DNA from: Nocardioides sp. T2.26MG-1
GTDB taxonomy: Bacteria > Actinomycetota > Actinomycetes > Propionibacteriales > Nocardioidaceae
Direction: 5' to 3'
Length of the DNA stretch: 64,000 bases
NCBI RefSeq assembly: GCF_950101795.1
Contig: NZ_CATNLZ010000034.1
Coordinates: forward strand, 186,001-250,000
Part shown: positions 18,636 through 26,900 of the stretch, piece by piece
How the letters are laid out: the number at the start of each line of letters is the position of its first letter
How positions within the stretch are numbered: position 1 is the stretch's first letter
Position numbers and translations under genes: made by a program
The notes under the pieces: model-generated
What the model was told of the DNA's origin: nothing
Seen by the model: only the letters and a program-made list of their open reading frames with translations
Database searches by the model: none

Positions 18636-19514
18636 TCAGACGAACGAGATCGTGTGCGAGGACGATCTCGGCTCGCCGCCTTCGCTCCAGTCAAACGTGA
18701 TGGTCGCGATATTCGATGTCCCCATGTGCGTGAGTACCGGAATCGCGATCTGGCCGCCGTCGGCGGCAAGGGTGATCGGCCCCAAGTCGTGGAGCAGTTG
18801 AGGCGCCTCCAGACCTTCGTCCCCAGCCGGCTCGAGTGTGAAGGTGACGTCGGCGGCCTCGGTATCGCCGGTGTTGGTGACGACTAGGCGCTGGCGCCGG
18901 GTTTGCATCCGCCCCTGCTTATTCGGCTCCCGCGTGTACTCGTAGGTGGCTCGTAGGGCAGCGCCACGTCGTGAGGAGTTCGGCCCCCCGGCCGGCGGAG
19001 TGATGTCGAGCTGCTCAATGTCCGACTCGATAGCGCGGCGAACCTGGTCCTTCAGCGAGCCGGGCGTGTCGAACGATCCGTACAGGCCGAGCTTCTCGAT
19101 CTCCCGCTTGAATTCCTCGAGCGTCGCGAGCGCCTCGGGGTTCACATGCTCCCGGTTGATTGGCATCGTTGAGAAGTAGACGTGGACGCGTTTGCCAGCA
19201 TCTTTGGCGCGATGAAGCTCCTCGGCGGTTCCGGATGCGTAACGAGGAGTCGCTCGGCCAAGTTTGGCGTGGAAGATCCCAATGACAACGTCAGCCTGAT
19301 CGACCAGTTGGCGATTGATCACCGATTGACCGTCCTCCCCCGTCAACTCGGGAACGGCGTTGGTCTCCCAACGTCGAGGAAGCAGCACCACCCCGGCCGC
19401 AGCAGCCCGGTCCCCGTTCCACTCGTGAAGAGCTACCTCGACGGCATCGCGGAGCTCAGCCGTATCGGACGGTGAGGCGATCAGGACGCGAACGACGTTG
19501 GCTGCGAAGGTCAC
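18636..19514 (-). CDS. DUF4062-domain protein, possible defence effector
   Basis: 292 residues, GTG start at VTFAANVVRVLIASPSD. Residues 1-140 form a DUF4062 domain (VLIASPSDTAELRDAVE, WETNAVPELTG, LVDQADVVIGIFHAKLG, GTAEELHRAKDAGKRVHVYFS), a Rossmann-like fold related to TIR/nucleoside-deoxyribosyltransferase domains and found as an N-terminal module of NLR-like proteins. The C-terminal 110 residues look like an immunoglobulin-like beta-sandwich (VVTNTGDTEAADVTFTLEPAG). The gene is solitary and divergent from the next gene. A defence or signalling role is inferred from the domain family, not shown. Confidence 0.75.
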   Translation of the reverse strand: MTFAANVVRVLIASPSDTAELRDAVEVALHEWNGDRAAAAGVVLLPRRWETNAVPELTGEDGQSVINRQLVDQADVVIGIFHAKLGRATPRYASGTAEELHRAKDAGKRVHVYFSTMPINREHVNPEALATLEEFKREIEKLGLYGSFDTPGSLKDQVRRAIESDIEQLDITPPAGGPNSSRRGAALRATYEYTREPNKQGRMQTRRQRLVVTNTGDTEAADVTFTLEPAGDEGLEAPQLLHDLGPITLAADGGQIAIPVLTHMGTSNIATITFDWSEGGEPRSSSHTISFV

Positions 19515-19642
19515 ATGCCCGACGCTACCGGGACACTCCCGCAGGAGGTGGCGCAATCCGCCTCGGTCCTGCGCCACCAGATTGCGTAGCAACCCGGGAG
19601 CGTCGCCCCGTAACTGTCGAACCCCTGGCCTACTGTCCCCCC

Positions 19643-20668
19643 ATGCACGAGGAGCGGCCCATTTATCGACTGAATGAGGAGTTCTACTCGGGCCACGCCC
19701 CGAGCACCTACTTCCGCGACCGGCTAACGTTGTTGGCTCTCCGAGCGGCCAGGTCTGATGCCCTGGCGGCTGCGGCCGGGGAAGGGATCCTCTGGGGCCA
19801 ACTCTGGATTGCGAGCGACGACGAGGCCGACGCGGACAGCCCGGAAGACTACGAGGACGCCGCTCATATGCGGTTCGTCGCCACTGAGTCCCAGGTCTTG
19901 TTTCATCACACGGTCGAGGCGCTGCTGCGGATGATGCTGGCCCACGAAGGCTGGCCGGAGTGCCCGTGGCTGCGGATAGCCGCACAGAAGGACCCCGGCA
20001 CCTTCCGGGACGCCGTCGCCGAACTCGCGAAGTCGGCTTGGCCAGAAGAACGGATCGATCGAGTTGCTCAGGTCTTCATGGGCGGCGTGCCGGATGAGCC
20101 GGCACCAGAATGGATCGAGCATCGCGACGACGCGATTCGTCTCATCCGCATACTCGCGGCTCGGCTCAACGAGCAGAGCGCCCTCTATAACGCCGCAAAG
20201 CATGGTCTGACGATGATCGGCGGGTCTGCCGCGCTACACATCGTCCCCGCGGCACACGGTTCCGATGAGCCGGATTTCGATCCGGCAGCGCCCTCCGCCC
20301 GAATCATCAACGAGCGCGGGGTCGTGGGCGCCAATGGCATCAGCGCCGTCTACCTGGAGCGGGAAGGCAAGGCGAGAACGGGGTATACGTGGCACCACGT
20401 CACCCGCTGGTTCAGTCCCGAGGAAGCCGCGCTCCTCACGCACACGGCATTGATCCTCATGGACGCGTTGTGGACGGTCGCTAAGGTCCGCTACCTGAAT
20501 CACGCGGCACCCGATCGGATGCGATGGATCAACCCCGACGTATTCGAGGCCCTCAGCAAGATCAAGCGCGGCGGCCCGGTACAGACGTGGCGTCGACAGG
20601 TTGCGACCGAGACGGTCGCTCGCTCCGGAACTGACGATGACCGAAAGGGCTCGCCGGCTACGAACTGA
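19643..20668 (+). CDS. Hypothetical protein, largely helical
   Basis: 341 residues; I do not recognise the family. No signal peptide or transmembrane segment. Two features stand out: a helical region around residues 85-130 (TESQVLFHHTVEALLRMMLAHEGWP) and ALYNAAKHGLTMIGG near residue 190, a NxxKH pattern that recalls HEPN-type helical bundles. It is divergent from the DUF4062 gene with about 130 nt between starts, which could be a shared promoter. Could be part of the same accessory or defence unit; function unknown. Confidence 0.7.
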   Translation: MHEERPIYRLNEEFYSGHAPSTYFRDRLTLLALRAARSDALAAAAGEGILWGQLWIASDDEADADSPEDYEDAAHMRFVATESQVLFHHTVEALLRMMLAHEGWPECPWLRIAAQKDPGTFRDAVAELAKSAWPEERIDRVAQVFMGGVPDEPAPEWIEHRDDAIRLIRILAARLNEQSALYNAAKHGLTMIGGSAALHIVPAAHGSDEPDFDPAAPSARIINERGVVGANGISAVYLEREGKARTGYTWHHVTRWFSPEEAALLTHTALILMDALWTVAKVRYLNHAAPDRMRWINPDVFEALSKIKRGGPVQTWRRQVATETVARSGTDDDRKGSPATN

Positions 20669-20711
20669 GCGACTTGCTAGACGACGCGTGGTCTTGCCGA
20701 CAGCGCCTCCG

Positions 20712-21944
20712 TCAGGCAACAACCTGATTCTCGACCTGATGCTGAACCAGGATCGTGTTCACGCGGAAGTACTCAGCTGCGCGCTGCAGGGCCTCATCGG
20801 AAAAATCCCCGCCAAGAATCTCTGCAATGCCCTCTGCTGGCGCAAGAAGCTCGGCGGCGAAGGCGCGCTCGGTCCGCTCGGTGTACTGCGTCGATCGAGT
20901 AAGCAAGGAACGTGTGTGGGGGCGAGCCAAAGCGTGTCGGCCGATTGCCCGTGCCGCAGCAAAGCGCTTGGCGTTCACACTGGCTGTCGCACCGACCACC
21001 ACCGCCAAGGACATCCCTTCTGAGCCAACCAACCCGTCAACGTTGACGGGCGCGAGTGACTGCGTTTGGCGAACCTCTACTAGGTCCTCAATCGGGACGG
21101 GCTGTGACGGATGCAGATCAAGAAGGACCCGAAGCCTTCGTGCGCGTTCGTAACCGATTCTCCAAGGTGCCACGCCGGCCGTCGCGGACCAGTCGAGGGA
21201 GCCCAGCGAGGGCAATCGAAGCGACTTCAGATCGAGCGAGCGGGTCGCCTCCCGGAGCCAACCCGTCGAGTCGGCGAGTCTTTCGCGCGGTACCGCTCGT
21301 GCCAGGTCCGCGACGAGCGCGGCATCACCAATCTCTGCGCCTGCCCCAAGCAACAGACGTTCCATTTCAGGCGCGGTGTCATATGGGTCTTGCCCCCAGG
21401 CGGCCGCCACGAGGCAGTAGTCGCGCTCCTCCTGATCCGCGTGCTGTATCGATGCCCACTCGTCCTGGAGCAGCGTGCCGTGGACCCCCCGATCATCCAG
21501 ACGCCGGACCGTGCTGTCGATCAGATCAGCAATGCCGGTGAGTACGGAGTCCGCATCAAGAACAGTCTCTGCCTGAGTTAGGAATCGAATGTGCTCCGGC
21601 GCCTTGTCACGTTGCCGCAGACTTGCCCACACAAGCCCGCGGTCGCCGCGCAGGGTCAAGTCTGGCCACGCAAACCCTGCACCCGCCTTCGTGAATCTGA
21701 CCCCCGGATCCGAAGGAAGATGCGACGTCGCGCTCAGGCCCCACCAGTTGATCGCCAAGAACTCCGCCAGCGGATACAGCGGGACATCCAAGCCATGACG
21801 AGGCCCGCCCGAACCGTCTCGGCGTTCTACCAACGTGACGGGGGTGTCGCCGAGGTCGATGCTGAGCCGAGACCAGGTGGCGGCCAGTTCCGGAAGACGG
21901 ACATTCGGTTCCGGCTCCCACTCCCATTTGAAACGCAGTGTCAT
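20712..21944 (-). CDS. Protein with degenerate ImmA/IrrE-like C-terminal domain
   Basis: 410 residues. The N-terminal 250 residues are of unknown fold. The C-terminal 130 residues follow the ImmA/IrrE (COG2856) pattern: RFAAARAIGRHALA where active members have an HExxH helix, then TERTERAFAAELLAPAEGIAEIL matching the family's ANRFAAELLMP helix. The zinc-binding Glu and first His are replaced, so protease activity is doubtful. Its ATG overlaps the stop of the upstream 142-residue gene (ATGA), so the two are co-expressed. ImmA-like proteins usually cleave or bind regulators in mobile elements; a pseudo-protease role is possible. Confidence 0.7.
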   Translation of the reverse strand: MTLRFKWEWEPEPNVRLPELAATWSRLSIDLGDTPVTLVERRDGSGGPRHGLDVPLYPLAEFLAINWWGLSATSHLPSDPGVRFTKAGAGFAWPDLTLRGDRGLVWASLRQRDKAPEHIRFLTQAETVLDADSVLTGIADLIDSTVRRLDDRGVHGTLLQDEWASIQHADQEERDYCLVAAAWGQDPYDTAPEMERLLLGAGAEIGDAALVADLARAVPRERLADSTGWLREATRSLDLKSLRLPSLGSLDWSATAGVAPWRIGYERARRLRVLLDLHPSQPVPIEDLVEVRQTQSLAPVNVDGLVGSEGMSLAVVVGATASVNAKRFAAARAIGRHALARPHTRSLLTRSTQYTERTERAFAAELLAPAEGIAEILGGDFSDEALQRAAEYFRVNTILVQHQVENQVVA

Positions 21945-22369
21945 GAGGCGTCCTCGGACTCTCGTAAGTCACTCTCACGGGCGCGCAGACCACCAGTGAC
22001 TTCATCGTCCGCCAACGGGTAGCCCTTATAGGTGCCCTGAGTCGCGTTGACGAGACGGGCTTCGAACCAAGTACCCCTCTTAAAGGTCCACACGTACTTG
22101 GGAAACCCGTCGCTTCCGGGGTCATCGCTAACAAGGCCAGCACGAATCGCCGCCGCCAGCCAGCTCGTGATCTCAGCGGCATCCTTGAGGTCAGTCGGGC
22201 AGCGGCTCGCGTCAGAACGCAGCTTCGGCGGCCCCGCGAAGGACGGCATCGACTTGTGCTCGGGCGAACCGACGTAGGTCACGGCGAGCGCGCACCGCTC
22301 CAAGCTTTCCGGAGGAACGCCAAGGGCAGGCTTGCGCGGCAATTGCCGCTTGCGCTTTGGCGTCCTCAC
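21941..22369 (-). CDS. Small hypothetical partner of the ImmA/IrrE-like gene
   Basis: 142 residues, GTG start, basic N-terminus (RTPKRKRQLPRKP), then YVGSPEHKSMPSFAGPPK with conserved-looking H-K and a following RSDASRCP. The C-terminal half contains a KYVWTFKRGTWFEARL strand-rich segment. No family recognised. It is the first gene of a two-gene operon with the ImmA/IrrE-like protein (4-nt overlap). The pair has the layout of a toxin-antitoxin or defence pair, but this is inference only. Confidence 0.65.
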   Translation of the reverse strand: MRTPKRKRQLPRKPALGVPPESLERCALAVTYVGSPEHKSMPSFAGPPKLRSDASRCPTDLKDAAEITSWLAAAIRAGLVSDDPGSDGFPKYVWTFKRGTWFEARLVNATQGTYKGYPLADDEVTGGLRARESDLRESEDAS

Positions 22370-22683
22370 TGGTCAAGCGTACCGAAGACTCGACTTCTCT
22401 GACGCTGGTCGACTCCGCCTGGTCAAGGGATCGAAGCCGTGCGCCAGCGCGTCGTGACGCTATGCTTCCCTGCTTCATCTCCATGCGAGCCGCAGGAACC
22501 ACGTCGAGGTCGCACACTCGCGATGGCCCGCGAGCCGGTGACCGGATTCAAAAGCGCAAGTCCGGTCGCGGGTCACCTGCGATGGCCACGGCCTGCCCAA
22601 CGGCCGCCCTCAGCATCGCTTGGCGGGCATCACAACCCGAGGTCCTTGCTGGAGGTGTTCTCGAGTGCCTGGACGGGTCGGAT
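22370..22683. other. Gap without a recognised gene
   Basis: 314 nt between the small hypothetical gene and the left inverted repeat of the IS3-family element. No convincing reading frame, RNA or repeat seen. Confidence 0.5.
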
Positions 22684-22708
22684 GGGCGTGATGCAGCCGT
22701 TGGTGACA
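22684..22708. repeat. IS copy a, left terminal inverted repeat
   Basis: 25 nt beginning GGGCGTGATGCAGC and ending GGTGACA; it matches the right repeat at 23949-23973 in opposite orientation with 2 mismatches. Confidence 0.85.
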
Positions 22709-22715
22709 GGTTGGG

Positions 22716-23604
22716 CTAGGCCGCGGTCACGGCCTTCGCGGTGATCTTGTTCTCGTACTCGATGGGGGTCAACCCGCCGAGTGAGTCCTGGGGGCGCTGG
22801 CGGTGGTACTTCCGCTCGATCCACACCACGATCGCCAGGCGCAGGTCTTGCCGCGAAGTCCAGCGCTGCTGGTTGAGCACGTTGGTCTGCAGGAGCGACC
22901 AGAAGCTCTCCATGGCGGCGTTGTCGCCGGCGGTGCCGACCCGGCCCATGGATCCGACCATGCCGTGGCGGTTCAGCGCGTGGGCCATCTTCCGTGCACG
23001 AAACTGGCTGCCCCTGTCGGCGTGCAGGATGCAGCCGGCCACGTCCTGGTCCTCGAGCCGGCGTCGTGCGACGGCACTGTTTGAGGGCGTCGACCGCCAG
23101 CTGGGCGGTCATCCGGTGGCTGATGGAGTAGCCGACGATCCGGTTCGCGTAGACGTCCTTGATCGCGCAGCAGTAGAGCTTGCCTTCGCTCGTTGCGTGT
23201 TCGGTGATGTCGGTGAGCCAGACTCGGTTCGGAGCGTCGGCGGTGAACATCCGCTGCACGTGGTCGTCGAAGACCGGCGGGCCGGTCTTCTTGCCCTTTC
23301 CGCGGCGACGTCGCTGCGCGGCGGAGGTGATCCCCGAGGTCGAGCACAGCGACCACGCGGTTCGTCGGCTCATCCGCCAGCCGGCCTTGCGGGCCTCATG
23401 GGCCAGGAACCTGTACCCGAAGGTCGGGTCATCGCGGTGGGCGTCGTACAGGGCATTGATGCGGTGCGCCTGGACCCACTCAGCGTCGGTGATCGGATCC
23501 TCGCGCCAGCGGTAGTAGGGCTGGCGGGCGAGCTTCAAGACCCGGCACGCGACCGTGACGGGCACCCCGTCGGCGGCCAGCTCACTGACGAGCGGGTACA
23601 TCAT
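22716..23604 (-). pseudogene. IS3-family transposase OrfB (DDE), frameshifted
   Basis: The rve/DDE integrase of an IS3 element. MMYPLVSELAADGVPVTVAC through AVDALK is in one frame, then the reading continues one base out as VAGCILHADRGSQFRARKM...GLTPIEYENKITAKAV to the stop at 22716. The shift maps to a run of three T at 23080-23082, where the related copy at 32 kb has two. The D and E of the catalytic triad (LTDITE, HADRGSQF, DNAAMESFW) are all still visible across the two frames. The break lies in the catalytic domain, so it is damage and not programmed orfA-orfB slippage. Confidence 0.87.
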
Positions 23605-23906
23605 TTTGCCGAGCCACCAAGCTTCAGGTTCGCCTGCGACAAGTACGCGGCAGCACGGCGCAGCACCTCGTTCTCCTGCTCGAGCAGCTTGGCGCGACGA
23701 CGCAGCTGCCGCAGCTCCTCGGCCGCGTCCTGACTCACCCCGGGCCGGGAGCCTTCCTCGACGTCAGCGGTCTTCAGCCAGTTCGACAACGTGCTTTCGC
23801 TGATCCCGAAGTCCTCGGCGATCTGCTTCAGCTTCACCCCTGGCTCACGGCCACGGGCCACCGCGACGACATCGTCACGGAACTCTTGCGGGTAGGGAGC
23901 GGGCAT
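23601..23906 (-). CDS. IS3-family transposase OrfA
   Basis: 101 residues: an HTH (FRDDVVAVARGREPGVKLKQ, IAEDFGISESTLSNWLK) followed by a leucine-zipper-like coiled coil (LRRRAKLLEQENEVLRRAAAYL). It binds the inverted repeats together with OrfB. The stop overlaps the OrfB start (ATGA), where IS3 elements usually make the OrfAB fusion by slippage. Because OrfB is frameshifted, the element should not move by itself. Confidence 0.88.
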   Translation of the reverse strand: MPAPYPQEFRDDVVAVARGREPGVKLKQIAEDFGISESTLSNWLKTADVEEGSRPGVSQDAAEELRQLRRRAKLLEQENEVLRRAAAYLSQANLKLGGSAK

Positions 23907-23948
23907 GGCAGACATCCTCTCTTCCGGCGCCGGGCACCAGAAGTCAGT

Positions 23949-23973
23949 TGTCACCTACCGCTGCATCACGCCC
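23949..23973. repeat. IS copy a, right terminal inverted repeat
   Basis: Reverse complement begins GGGCGTGATGCAGC and ends GGTGACA, pairing with 22684-22708. Confidence 0.85.
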
Positions 23974-24372
23974 CAATCCTTACCCGACCTCGGTTGACCT
24001 GGTGTGCCACTGAGCCCAAAGGCCGTGTCTCACGCTGTCAGGCTCCGACGGCAGGTAGATGCGGGAACGTCGAGGCAGCGCCGCCGCTGGGCGACCAAGC
24101 GCCGGGACCCGACTCACAGGTCATCGCGGACCGCGTCTGCGGCGTCGTCGAGAGCAGATCAAGTTCGGTTTCACCCTTGCGCGCCCTGCCCAGCCTTGCA
24201 AGCAGCGTCCGGCGTGCCAGCATCCGGGAGAAGCGGTCGCCACCGGGCGACTCGATCTTCCCCGCGACCACCGCGAGTTCCACCGATGCACAGCCAGCTG
24301 CTGAACTACGATTACGGGTCGTAGGCATGACGATGGGGCGCCCATCCTAAACGGTCGAAGGGAAGGCTGCAG
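23974..24372. other. Gap without a recognised gene
   Basis: 399 nt between the IS and the DUF2752 gene. A 96-codon minus-strand frame (24038-24328) is open, but its product resembles nothing I know and its ribosome-binding site is weak. The last part must contain the promoter of the DUF2752 gene. Confidence 0.45.
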
Positions 24373-24840
24373 TTGATCCCCATGGATGCGACGTCGCCGA
24401 AAGCAGGCGCACGTCAGACGACGCTGCATCTAACGTGGCGTGACCGAGACACATACTTGGCGGTCACCATGCTGGGAGCGCTCGGGCTCTCCGCAGCAGC
24501 GGGCATGGCCATGTTTGGGTTGCCCCCAGTTGATTTGCAAGGGCCGCTGCATCGCATGGGCATCATGAGCCCGTTCTGCGGGGGTACTCGCGCGGCCCGA
24601 CTGACGGCCTCGGGTGAGTTTCGAGCAGCTTGGGAGTATAACCCGTTAGGCATCATCGCCGTGGCGGGGGCGTCGATCGCTACGATCCGCGCATTAGTCG
24701 GCCTGACAACGAGGCATTGGCTGACGGTGTCCCTATCCTTGTCGTCACCGGCAAGACGGCTCCTCCTGCTGGCCATCGTCTGCTCCATGGTCCTTTTGCA
24801 GATCCGTCAACAGGGACGCGCCGACTTGCTCCTCGACTAG
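24373..24840 (+). CDS. DUF2752 membrane protein
   Basis: 155 residues with about three transmembrane helices. The family signature is present as SPFCGGTRAARLTASGEFRAAWEYNPLG (normally P-x-CP-x-CG-x-TR-x3-L-x3-G-D/E-F-x3-A-x2-N-P-L); here the first Cys of the pair is replaced by Phe-adjacent sequence, leaving one Cys. TTG start chosen because AAGG lies 6 nt upstream; an ATG at 24382 is the alternative. Function of DUF2752 proteins is unknown. It lies upstream of the lnt-like gene. Confidence 0.75.
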   Translation: MIPMDATSPKAGARQTTLHLTWRDRDTYLAVTMLGALGLSAAAGMAMFGLPPVDLQGPLHRMGIMSPFCGGTRAARLTASGEFRAAWEYNPLGIIAVAGASIATIRALVGLTTRHWLTVSLSLSSPARRLLLLAIVCSMVLLQIRQQGRADLLLD

Positions 24841-25118
24841 TTCGCTCGAAGCGACGCTTTCAGGAAGTCGGAGCGGCAGTCCACCTGCTGGGGCCCTCTG
24901 AGCTGGACCTCGCTCACCCGGCTGAGTGCCCGGAGGGGGGAAGCCCGGGCACTCAGCCTCGGTGCACCGCCATACTACTACACTGCGTAGTACTTCTGGT
25001 GGCGGGGGCCAATGCCGCGCACCTTCGGGTCCGATTAGTAGTCAGGACCACAGGCGGCCACCCCTGCACGAGCCCCCGTGTGGGCCGATCAGACAGGCAC
25101 GGGCGGGAGGTCTGGTAC

Positions 25119-26900
25119 GTGACGTCAGGCAGCTCAAGTCGACCACTGCGTCGGAGAGCGCTCGGATCCCGCCTCGCAGGCGCGGGCTACCCGAATGAGT
25201 GCGCAGGTGTCCACGCATCCCGGGCACTCGACCGTCGATCCCTGTGTGGCGAGACCCCCCGTCATGTCCGGCAACACGCGACGCGCGCTCGCCACCTACT
25301 CCTGCTCCTCACCAGTGCCGTGGCCGGCGCGCTCCTGAGCTCGGCTTTTCAGCCCGTGGGGTGGTCCTACCTCGCACCGGTATCGGTGGCACTCCTGGTT
25401 TGGGCGTCGAGTTGCCCTGCTCAGCCACGACTGCACGCCTGGGCAGCGGGTTATCTCTTCGGGTTTGCCTTCCTCAGTGTTCACACTTGGTGGCTCTACT
25501 CCTCCATGGGTGCAGCCGCCTGGCTGCTCCTTGCGGCAGCCCAGGGCTGGTGGTTCGCGCTCTTCGCGGCATGTGCGCGGCGCCTGCGCTCAATGCGCGG
25601 ATGGCCCCTCTGGATCGCCGCCAACTGGGCATCGATTGAGATCGTCCGCACCCGCTGGCCGTTCGGCGGGATGCCGTGGGGGCAACTGGGGTTCGCTGCC
25701 GTTGACTCCATCTGGTCGTCGGCACTTCCCTATCTCTCTGTCGTCGGCGTCTCGTTCCTAACGGTGCTCATCGGCTGCCTCCTCGTCCAAGCGACCGAAA
25801 GAGGAGGACGCGACCCGAAGAGCTGGGTATGGTCACTAATCGCCTTCACACTCGGCGCGACGCCGGCCGTCTTTCCTATTCGCCTCGAGGCGACCGGCTC
25901 GCTGTCTGTTGCTGTCGTGCAGGGGGAGGTACCCGGTGACGGCACACAGGTTGCGGCGAATCACCGCGCCGTCACGCGGTCCTTGGCACGCGCCACCGAA
26001 GCACTCGCCGAGGAGATCGGTCAGGGATCAGTGTCGCCACCCGATCTCATCTTGTGGCCGGAGAACTCCACTGCCGTCGACATCGACACTGACCGGACGG
26101 CCCAGGACCAACTCCGCCGCGCGATGGCAGCAATCGATGCGCCCTTGCTGCTCGGGTCCGTTGAGGACGGACCAACCGCCGCCACAGCGTACAACCAGGC
26201 GAGCATCTGGCTCCGCAGCGAAAGGACATCCCAGGTCTACACGAAGGCGCATCCGGTGCCGTTCGGCGAGTGGATTCCCTTCCGCAAGGTATTGGGTAAC
26301 CTCAACGAACGCCTGGACGCGATATCCCGAGATATGGTGCCTGGCAGCGAGTCGAAGCAACCGATGGAGTTGAACAGCCTCCAAATCGGAACGGCGATCT
26401 GCTTCGATATCGCGTACGCCGAACCGCTCAGCAGCCAGATTAGGAACGGGGCGGACCTGGTCGTCGTGCAAACCAGCAACGCCATGTTCCTCAACACCGC
26501 CCAACCCGCACAGCAGCTGGAGATCACGAGGGCCCGTGCCGTTGAGACCGGGCGCGATGTGATTGTGTCCTCTGTCAACGGCATAAGCGCGCATATCTCC
26601 TCGTCCGGAGCAGTGAAGAACCAGCTTCCATCCCGCACCAGCGGTGCCATGGTGGTGAGCGCGTCGACGCACTCCGAGGAGACACCTGCTGTTCGGATGA
26701 GTAGGACTCTCCCATTCGTGATGGTCTTGGTAGCGTTGGCTGCCATATATTGGCGAACCGCAAACAGGCTGCTGACCTACCGCAAAGGTCGAAAATCGGA
26801 CGCGCGATTAATACGGGAAGCAGTAGTCGAGCAGGGCCCGAGTCGCCATGGGGATGAAACCGACCACGGCAGGCATGGCCAGCGTGGCGGCGACCAGTGA
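25119..26900 (+). CDS. lnt: Apolipoprotein N-acyltransferase (Lnt)
   Basis: About 593 residues from a GTG with GGGAGG upstream; the true start is uncertain because the first 50 residues look non-conserved. Transmembrane helices from HLLLLLTSAVAGALL to about residue 260 are followed by a carbon-nitrogen hydrolase domain with the Lnt triad: Glu in LILWPENS, Lys in YTKAHPVPFGEW and Cys in IGTAICFDIAY. It would add the third acyl chain to lipoproteins. The C-terminal codons overlap the convergent M56 gene by 93 nt. Present with an accessory lgt at 30.5 kb, it suggests an island-borne lipoprotein maturation set. Confidence 0.85.
   Translation: MTSGSSSRPLRRRALGSRLAGAGYPNECAGVHASRALDRRSLCGETPRHVRQHATRARHLLLLLTSAVAGALLSSAFQPVGWSYLAPVSVALLVWASSCPAQPRLHAWAAGYLFGFAFLSVHTWWLYSSMGAAAWLLLAAAQGWWFALFAACARRLRSMRGWPLWIAANWASIEIVRTRWPFGGMPWGQLGFAAVDSIWSSALPYLSVVGVSFLTVLIGCLLVQATERGGRDPKSWVWSLIAFTLGATPAVFPIRLEATGSLSVAVVQGEVPGDGTQVAANHRAVTRSLARATEALAEEIGQGSVSPPDLILWPENSTAVDIDTDRTAQDQLRRAMAAIDAPLLLGSVEDGPTAATAYNQASIWLRSERTSQVYTKAHPVPFGEWIPFRKVLGNLNERLDAISRDMVPGSESKQPMELNSLQIGTAICFDIAYAEPLSSQIRNGADLVVVQTSNAMFLNTAQPAQQLEITRARAVETGRDVIVSSVNGISAHISSSGAVKNQLPSRTSGAMVVSASTHSEETPAVRMSRTLPFVMVLVALAAIYWRTANRLLTYRKGRKSDARLIREAVVEQGPSRHGDETDHGRHGQRGGDQ

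Larger units (their letters stand above)
22684..23973 (-). mobile_element. IS3-family insertion sequence, copy a (inactivated)
   Basis: About 1290 nt bounded by near-perfect inverted repeats. It carries orfA (HTH) and orfB (DDE integrase) on the minus strand, with orfB frameshifted. It is related to, but clearly diverged from, the element at 31716-32981. No target-site duplication is obvious at the ends. Confidence 0.88.

Noticed and set aside
18326..18700. Plus-strand open frame containing AGAGFEPATSG
   Set aside because: This phrase is the well-known false translation of the antisense of a tRNA T-arm; the region is a tRNA fragment, not a gene.
23070..23090. Programmed frameshift in IS3 OrfB
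   Set aside because: IS3 slippage occurs between orfA and orfB, not inside the catalytic domain; the related copy has no shift here.
24038..24328. 96-codon minus-strand frame after IS3 copy a
   Set aside because: Weak translation start and no recognisable family; left as unassigned gap.
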